Position numbers and translations under genes: made by a program
Shown here: positions 6,122-6,138 of the stretch, one piece after another
Numbering within the stretch: the stretch's first letter is position 1
How the letters are laid out: each line of letters opens with the position of its first letter
The notes under the pieces: model-generated
Told to the model about the DNA's origin: nothing
Database searches by the model: none
The model's input: only the letters and a program-made list of their open reading frames with translations
Assembly: GCA_000715855.1 (NCBI GenBank)
Contig: KL571196.1
Coordinates: forward strand, 28,319-34,456
DNA from: Actinoplanes liguriensis
GTDB taxonomy: Bacteria > Actinomycetota > Actinomycetes > Mycobacteriales > Micromonosporaceae
Direction: 5' to 3'
DNA length: 6,138 nt

Positions 6122-6138
6122 CTGTCTCTTATACACAT
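6122..6138 (+). other. Tn5/Nextera transposase mosaic-end adapter (not genomic)
   Basis: The last 17 bases, CTGTCTCTTATACACAT, equal the first 17 of the 19-base Tn5 mosaic end used in tagmentation libraries. They were left on the contig by incomplete adapter trimming. On the minus strand they encode the well-known spurious start MYKRQ, and on the plus strand the spurious ending LSLIH. Genomic sequence stops at 6121. Confidence 0.97.

Noticed and set aside
4988..6136. 382-codon minus-strand open frame beginning MYKRQ
   Set aside because: It is antisense to the clear glycosyltransferase gene, has a composition typical of high-GC shadow frames, and its start lies in the Tn5 mosaic-end adapter.
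1..6138. CRISPR arrays, tRNA or rRNA genes, insertion sequences
   Set aside because: No regularly spaced repeats, cloverleaf-like segments, transposase motifs or terminal inverted repeats were seen, apart from the library adapter.

Overview
The window is high-GC DNA with GTG and TTG starts, GGAGG-type ribosome binding sites and protein families typical of Actinomycetota. I cannot name a genus with confidence. It appears to be a contig end from a Tn5-based (Nextera-type) library: the last 17 bases are the transposase mosaic end and are not genomic.

Layout: (1) Positions 1-409, minus strand: the N-terminal 136 codons of a gene running off the left edge, resembling an uncharacterised actinomycete family with a GT-B-like look. 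(2) 410-670: short intergenic stretch, nothing recognised apart from that gene's ribosome binding site. (3) 671-2475, minus strand: a two-gene operon of a CheY-like single-domain response regulator followed, with a 4-base start/stop overlap, by a two-domain KaiC-like ATPase. (4) About 2476-2916: a divergent control region with a possible DosR/DevR-type box. (5) 2917-4952, plus strand: a DoxX-family membrane protein, a UspA-type universal stress protein, the remains of a cation P-type ATPase that has lost its middle and its reading frame, and an 82-residue protein of unknown function. (6) 5021-6121, plus strand: a GT4-like glycosyltransferase cut by the contig end.

Together the genes look like part of an actinobacterial stress or dormancy island. 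Universal stress proteins, DoxX-like proteins and cation ATPases recur around hypoxia (DosR-type) regulons in this phylum. The KaiC-like/CheY pair, transcribed away from them across a shared control region, may be a signalling unit for the same response. That link is inference. The most informative irregularities are the internally deleted ATPase, the KaiC-like protein lacking the usual catalytic glutamate pair and phosphosites in its second domain, a perfect 26-bp palindrome inside the small gene, and the adapter at the right end.
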